DNA of 64,000 nt, taken from contig NZ_CDWI01000011.1 of the NCBI RefSeq assembly GCF_001049495.1, positions 558,001 through 622,000 of the forward strand, read 5' to 3'. The position numbers and the translations under genes were made by a program. Of this stretch, positions 60,708-64,000 are shown in pieces (the stretch's first letter is position 1; each line of letters starts with the position of its first letter). This stretch comes from Microbacterium sp. 3J1 (GTDB lineage Bacteria > Actinomycetota > Actinomycetes > Actinomycetales > Microbacteriaceae). Under the pieces are notes generated by a model that worked only from the letters and a program-made list of their open reading frames with translations, ran no database searches and was not told the origin of the DNA.

Positions 60708-61883
60708 CTAGGAGAACCGAGCGAAGGCGAGCGAGATCGCCGCGAGCCCGACGGCGATGAGGGCCATGGCGGAGTACGAACCGGTGGCTACTGCGAGAAG
60801 CGGACCGAGTGCCGGGCCGAACGCTCCGACGAGCGTGATCGGAGCAGCGAAGATCCCGTTGATGGCGCCGTAGTTCTGGGTGCCCCAGCGATCCGCGACG
60901 GCGGAACCCTGGACAAGCGTCTGAGCGCCTCGCACAGCACCCGCAGCGATACCTATAGAGATCAGCAGCCACGGAGGCCCGGGAATCAGGGCCAGCAAGG
61001 TGAGAGAGATGACGCTGAGGCCGGCGGTCACCATAAGGGGAACCCATGGTGGGGCAGTGTGCGGGACGGCGACGTAGAGGAGTCGCCCGATCACCTGACC
61101 GGCGCCGAGGAGTCCAAGGGCCCAGGCGGCGAGCTCGTAGCTCATGCCCTTCTCCGTGAAGAGCGGGATCAGCGCGAGGGTCACGCTGAAGAGCGCAGCA
61201 GCCAGGGTGAACATGGAGAGCTCGAGCATCCAGAATCGTCGGGTGCGCACGACCGTGCCCACCGTGTGAACCTCCGCGGCGTCGTCGTGGCGAACGGGTG
61301 ACCAGGTGCGCTCCAGGCTGAACCAGTGCAGCGGCGCGGTGGTCAGAAGCAGGAAACCGGCGAGTATCAGGAACACGGTCCGCCAGTCGGTTACCCCCAG
61401 CAGCCCGGCGACAATCGGCGCGAAGATCGTCGAAGCGAGCCCGCCGGCCAACGTCAAGATCGTCATCGCCCCGCGGCGTCGAGCCCCGTACCGGCGAGCG
61501 ATAACAGTGAACGCCGCTTGGTAGAGCACTGCCGATTGTGCGAGTCCCGCGATGACCCACCCCACTGTGAAGACTGCAAGGTTTGGTGCGAGAGCGACGA
61601 GCACGATGCCGAGCGGGCCGACGACGCTGCCAACAGTCATGATGAGGCGCGGCCCCCGCTCGTCGAGCCATCTCCCGACGAATACGCCAGCGACGGCGGA
61701 GGCGACCAGGCCCGACGAGAACGACAGCGTGACCAGGGCCACCGGCCACCCGGTGTCATCCGCGACCGCGGGAGAGGCGACGATCAGTGCATAGAACAGG
61801 ATTCCCCAACTGATGACCTGCCCCACCGACAGCGCGGCTAGCCGACCGCCCAGGTGTGGCGGAGGGGCACTCGCTGAGGTCAC
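60708..61883 (-). CDS. MFS transporter in an arsenic-type cluster
   Basis: A 391-residue, 12-helix major facilitator (GQVISWGILFYALIVASPAV at helix 1, RWLDERGPRLIMTVGS at the conserved loop 2-3, RRYGARRRGAMTIL at loop 4-5). I start at GTG 61883, which overlaps the arsR stop (GTGA); sequence upstream in frame lies inside arsR. Co-transcription with arsR suggests export of an arsenic compound, but sequence alone does not identify the substrate, and it is not an Acr3 or ArsB protein. Confidence 0.85.
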   Translation of the reverse strand: MTSASAPPPHLGGRLAALSVGQVISWGILFYALIVASPAVADDTGWPVALVTLSFSSGLVASAVAGVFVGRWLDERGPRLIMTVGSVVGPLGIVLVALAPNLAVFTVGWVIAGLAQSAVLYQAAFTVIARRYGARRRGAMTILTLAGGLASTIFAPIVAGLLGVTDWRTVFLILAGFLLLTTAPLHWFSLERTWSPVRHDDAAEVHTVGTVVRTRRFWMLELSMFTLAAALFSVTLALIPLFTEKGMSYELAAWALGLLGAGQVIGRLLYVAVPHTAPPWVPLMVTAGLSVISLTLLALIPGPPWLLISIGIAAGAVRGAQTLVQGSAVADRWGTQNYGAINGIFAAPITLVGAFGPALGPLLAVATGSYSAMALIAVGLAAISLAFARFS

Positions 61884-62221
61884 ACCGCGCGGAGCGAGTC
61901 GGCAGCGGCATCCATCGCGTCGCCGTTGAGAGCGAAGTACGCCCACTTGCCGCGCTGTTCACGCGTGACGAGGCCGGCGTCGGCGAGGAGCTTCATATGG
62001 TGCGACACTGTGCCCTGCGAAAGCCCCACGGGCTCGGTCAGATCGCAAATGCACGCCTCACCGCCAGCCCCGGCGGCGATGAGAGACAGGAGCCTCACCC
62101 GCGTTGGATCGCCGAGCGCCTTGAACACGCGTGCAACCCGCTCGGCATCCGCGACGGTCATGGAGGGGGTGATTGGCGGGACGCAGCAGCTGGTCGATTC
62201 GATTGTCGTTGGCAAGCTCAC
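61880..62221 (-). CDS. arsR: ArsR-family metalloid-responsive repressor
   Basis: A 113-residue winged-helix repressor. The N-terminal Cys pair in STSCCVPP and a Cys pair in EACICDLTEP before the recognition helix (SQGTVSHHMKLL) match the As(III) site of corynebacterial ArsR (Cys pair plus one Cys near the DNA-binding helix). I favour GTG 62221; an ATG at 62275 would add 18 unconserved residues in the promoter region. It is divergent from the flavoprotein gene and leads the MFS gene. Confidence 0.88.
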   Translation of the reverse strand: MSLPTTIESTSCCVPPITPSMTVADAERVARVFKALGDPTRVRLLSLIAAGAGGEACICDLTEPVGLSQGTVSHHMKLLADAGLVTREQRGKWAYFALNGDAMDAAADSLRAV

Positions 62222-62240
62222 GGGACTAGTCTGGCACGTA

Positions 62241-62282
62241 TTGACAATCTTCGATAGATAGACGACAGTCTTCATATTGAAG
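62241..62282. promoter_or_regulatory. divergent ars promoter/operator region
   Basis: AT-rich patch between arsR and the flavoprotein gene. It holds TTGACA (62241-62246, plus strand) and a palindrome CTTCA-TAT-TGAAG (62270-62282). ArsR would be expected to bind here; which element is the operator is not certain. Confidence 0.45.
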
Positions 62283-62304
62283 TTTTTCGATTTGAGGAGA
62301 TGTG

Positions 62305-63606
62305 ATGTCTGAGCTTCCTGTCGTCGTCATCGGAGCAGGGCCGCAGGGCCTCGCCGCAGCGGCACACCTGGTCGAACGGGACGAGAATGTCCTCGTCGTC
62401 GAGCGCGGGCACGGCCCAGCAGCTGCAGTCTCCGAGTGGGGACACGTGCGCTTGTTCTCGGCGTGGCCAGAACTCACGGACGCCGCGGCGCGCCGCCTGC
62501 TCGAGCCCACGGGGTGGAACGCACCCGCCTCGGGGTATCCGACCGGCGCGCAGTGGGTCAGCGACTACCTGACGCCACTCGCGGATGTCCTGGGCGAGCG
62601 GATCCGCTACGCGACGACCGTCACCGGAGTCGCCCGCCAGGGCCGCGACAAAGTCGTCGACGCAGGCCGCCGGAGCCAGCCGTTCGTCGTCCACACCGTC
62701 GATGCCGCGGGCAACGAATCCCGCCTCCTCGCCCGCGCGGTCATCGATGCCAGCGGCACCTGGGGCCTCCCGAATCCCGCTGGGGCGGATGGGTTCCCAG
62801 CCCTCGGCGAAGCCGCGGCGTCCGATCTGATCTCGTACCGCATCCCATCCGATGTGTCGGACCTCGCCGGTTCGCACGTCGTGGTGGTCGGGGCGGGGCA
62901 CTCAGCCACGCATGCCGTGCTGCGTCTGAGTGAGTTGGCCCGCCGGTCGCCGGGAACGCGCGTGACCTGGCTGCTGCGCCGAGGGAGTGCCGCCAACGTC
63001 TTCGGCGGCGGAGTCGGGGACGAGCTGCCGGAGCGCGCCGCGCTCGGCTCTCGCGCCCGCAAGGTGATCGACGAGGGGATCGTCGACCTGGTGACAGGCT
63101 TCCGTGTCGCCGAGTTCCAGCACGGAGTCGATGGTCTGACACTCGTCGCCGAAGATGGGCGCGAGGTGACGAATGTCGGGCGAGTATTCGCACTCACGGG
63201 CTTCCGCCCTGACACCGGGATGCTGCGAGAGCTCAGGATCGACCTCGATCCCACTCTCGAGGCGGTCGCAGGTATCGCTTCCGAGATCGACCCGAACATC
63301 CACTCCTGCGGATCGGTGTCGGCGACGGGAGCGAAAGAACTGGCGCAGCCGGAGCAAGGGTTCTTCATCGTCGGAGTGAAGTCCTACGGGCGAGCCCCAA
63401 CGTTCCTGGCGTTGACTGGTTTCGAGCAGGTCCGTAGCGTCGCAGCGCACCTCGCTGGCGACCACGAGGCGGCCGCACGCAACGAACTCTCTCTCCCCGA
63501 CACCGGTGTGTGCGGTGGATCCGGTGACTTCGATGACAACGCGGGCAGCTGCTGTGCTGCTCCCGCAACCATCCAGATCGGTGCGCGGCCTGTCGCTGTC
63601 GGCTGA
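62305..63606 (+). CDS. FAD/NAD(P)-dependent oxidoreductase with Cys-rich C-terminus
   Basis: A 433-residue two-dinucleotide-binding flavoprotein. VVVIGAGPQGLAAAAHL (residues 6-22) binds FAD, VVVVGAGHSATHAVLRL (near 194-210) binds NAD(P)H, and ALTGFRPDTGML follows the second Rossmann fold. The C-terminal tail has Cys403 and the pair Cys416-Cys417 (GSCCAAP), echoing the CC of the neighbouring ArsR. Such genes recur in actinobacterial ars operons (ArsO-like monooxygenase or reductase); the reaction is unproven. GGAG precedes ATG 62305. Confidence 0.85.
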   Translation: MSELPVVVIGAGPQGLAAAAHLVERDENVLVVERGHGPAAAVSEWGHVRLFSAWPELTDAAARRLLEPTGWNAPASGYPTGAQWVSDYLTPLADVLGERIRYATTVTGVARQGRDKVVDAGRRSQPFVVHTVDAAGNESRLLARAVIDASGTWGLPNPAGADGFPALGEAAASDLISYRIPSDVSDLAGSHVVVVGAGHSATHAVLRLSELARRSPGTRVTWLLRRGSAANVFGGGVGDELPERAALGSRARKVIDEGIVDLVTGFRVAEFQHGVDGLTLVAEDGREVTNVGRVFALTGFRPDTGMLRELRIDLDPTLEAVAGIASEIDPNIHSCGSVSATGAKELAQPEQGFFIVGVKSYGRAPTFLALTGFEQVRSVAAHLAGDHEAAARNELSLPDTGVCGGSGDFDDNAGSCCAAPATIQIGARPVAVG

Positions 63607-63617
63607 TTGCAACTCAT

Positions 63618-63652
63618 GAGGGGTGGGGCTCCCGAACCGAGCCCCACCTCTC
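63618..63652. terminator. bidirectional hairpin terminator
   Basis: A 14-bp stem with one G-T pair (63618-63631 with 63639-63652, seven-base loop) between the convergent flavoprotein and ArsC-like genes. Confidence 0.8.
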
Positions 63653-63657
63653 AGCAC

Positions 63658-64000
63658 TTAGCTGACGAGCCGAGCCGCCAAACCACGCACTTTCGCGTCG
63701 ATGGCGTCGCGGAGCTCGCGCACCCCGTCGGCCTCCCCGTTCGAGGGATCCGGGAATGACCACTCGACCAGCTCTCCGCGCACCGTGCCCGGCAGCGGGA
63801 GGCCCGGCTTCATCAGGACCACGACATCGGCCGCGTCGAGGTCTTCCGCTGTCACTGCCCGGGGCGTGGCCGCTGCCGTGTCGATTCCGAGTTCGTGCAG
63901 CGATGTCGCGACGGCCGGGTTGATCGTCTCGGCTGGCGTGATTCCCGCACTCGTCGCGACAAGTCGCGCATCGCCGATGTGTGTCAGGAGATGGGCGCCG
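63658..64000 (-). CDS. arsenate reductase, low-molecular-weight phosphatase type (5' end outside window)
   Basis: Minus-strand gene cut by the right edge; 114 C-terminal codons are visible. ATSAGITPAETINPAVATSL, then LGIDT and the Asp-containing VTAEDLDAADVVVLMKPG are the conserved middle of ArsC/LMW-PTP proteins, and the late WSFPDPS supplies the acid loop. The active-site CxxxxxR lies beyond the window. Whether it uses thioredoxin or mycothiol cannot be judged. Confidence 0.88.
   Translation of the reverse strand, partial: GAHLLTHIGDARLVATSAGITPAETINPAVATSLHELGIDTAAATPRAVTAEDLDAADVVVLMKPGLPLPGTVRGELVEWSFPDPSNGEADGVRELRDAIDAKVRGLAARLVS

Overview
This 64 kb window comes from a high-GC actinobacterium, most likely a Microbacteriaceae genome such as Microbacterium. 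The signs are the fused E2o-E1o 2-oxoglutarate decarboxylase/dehydrogenase at the left edge, a GuaB1-type IMPDH-fold protein, a DinB2-type Y-family polymerase, a DUF3097 protein, dense head-to-tail ATGA/GTGA gene overlaps, and many TAnnnT boxes six bases before a start codon (apparently leaderless mRNAs). No rRNA, tRNA, CRISPR array or insertion sequence was seen. No gap without a gene exceeds about 300 bases; the largest is 56184-56452.

Layout. 1-16.6 kb is mostly housekeeping: kgd (partial, minus), guaB1, two tandem CNNM/CBS membrane proteins, an Old Yellow Enzyme, NAD(P)HX dehydratase with a GT87-like membrane protein and a thiamine-binding protein, an MFS exporter, a NUDIX hydrolase, the metX/metY pair for O-acetylhomoserine sulfhydrylation, an SDR enzyme, ung and a GNAT acetyltransferase. 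16.6-21.6 kb is a complete five-gene Dpp/Opp-type ABC operon on the minus strand. 21.6-33.2 kb holds an alpha/beta hydrolase, an AhpD-like protein, a tyrosine phosphatase, an iron-box-controlled SIP-domain protein, an arginase-like protein with an HExxH orphan, a PspA/TPM-domain envelope pair, DUF3097, trmB, a CPBP-like membrane protein, DUF1304, dinB2 and a Rid-family protein.

33.2-46.8 kb is a glycan-utilisation locus. It contains a GH27 alpha-galactosidase gene broken by a frameshift, a GH36 alpha-galactosidase, two polysaccharide-type ABC permeases with their lipoprotein receptor, and a GH95-acetylesterase-ROK regulator operon. A shared operator-like sequence with an embedded TTGACA -35 element occurs at both promoter regions, suggesting that the ROK protein controls the whole locus. 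No ATPase gene is present, so a shared ATPase elsewhere is expected.

46.8-56.2 kb is stress and efflux: a quinone-oxidoreductase-like enzyme, ohrR-ohr, an NTF2-like protein, a DHA2 drug exporter with two MarR regulators and clear operator dyads, a CopB-type copper ATPase with a DUF305 lipoprotein behind a CsoR-like box, and an OafA-type acyltransferase.

56.3-64 kb reads as accessory DNA. By eye its left part is less GC-rich. It holds a 1019-residue SF2 helicase with a possible C-terminal nuclease-like module, a co-oriented 299-residue protein of unknown function (a candidate defence pair), and an arsenic-type cluster: ArsR, an MFS permease, a flavoprotein with a Cys-rich tail, and an ArsC-like phosphatase cut by the right edge.
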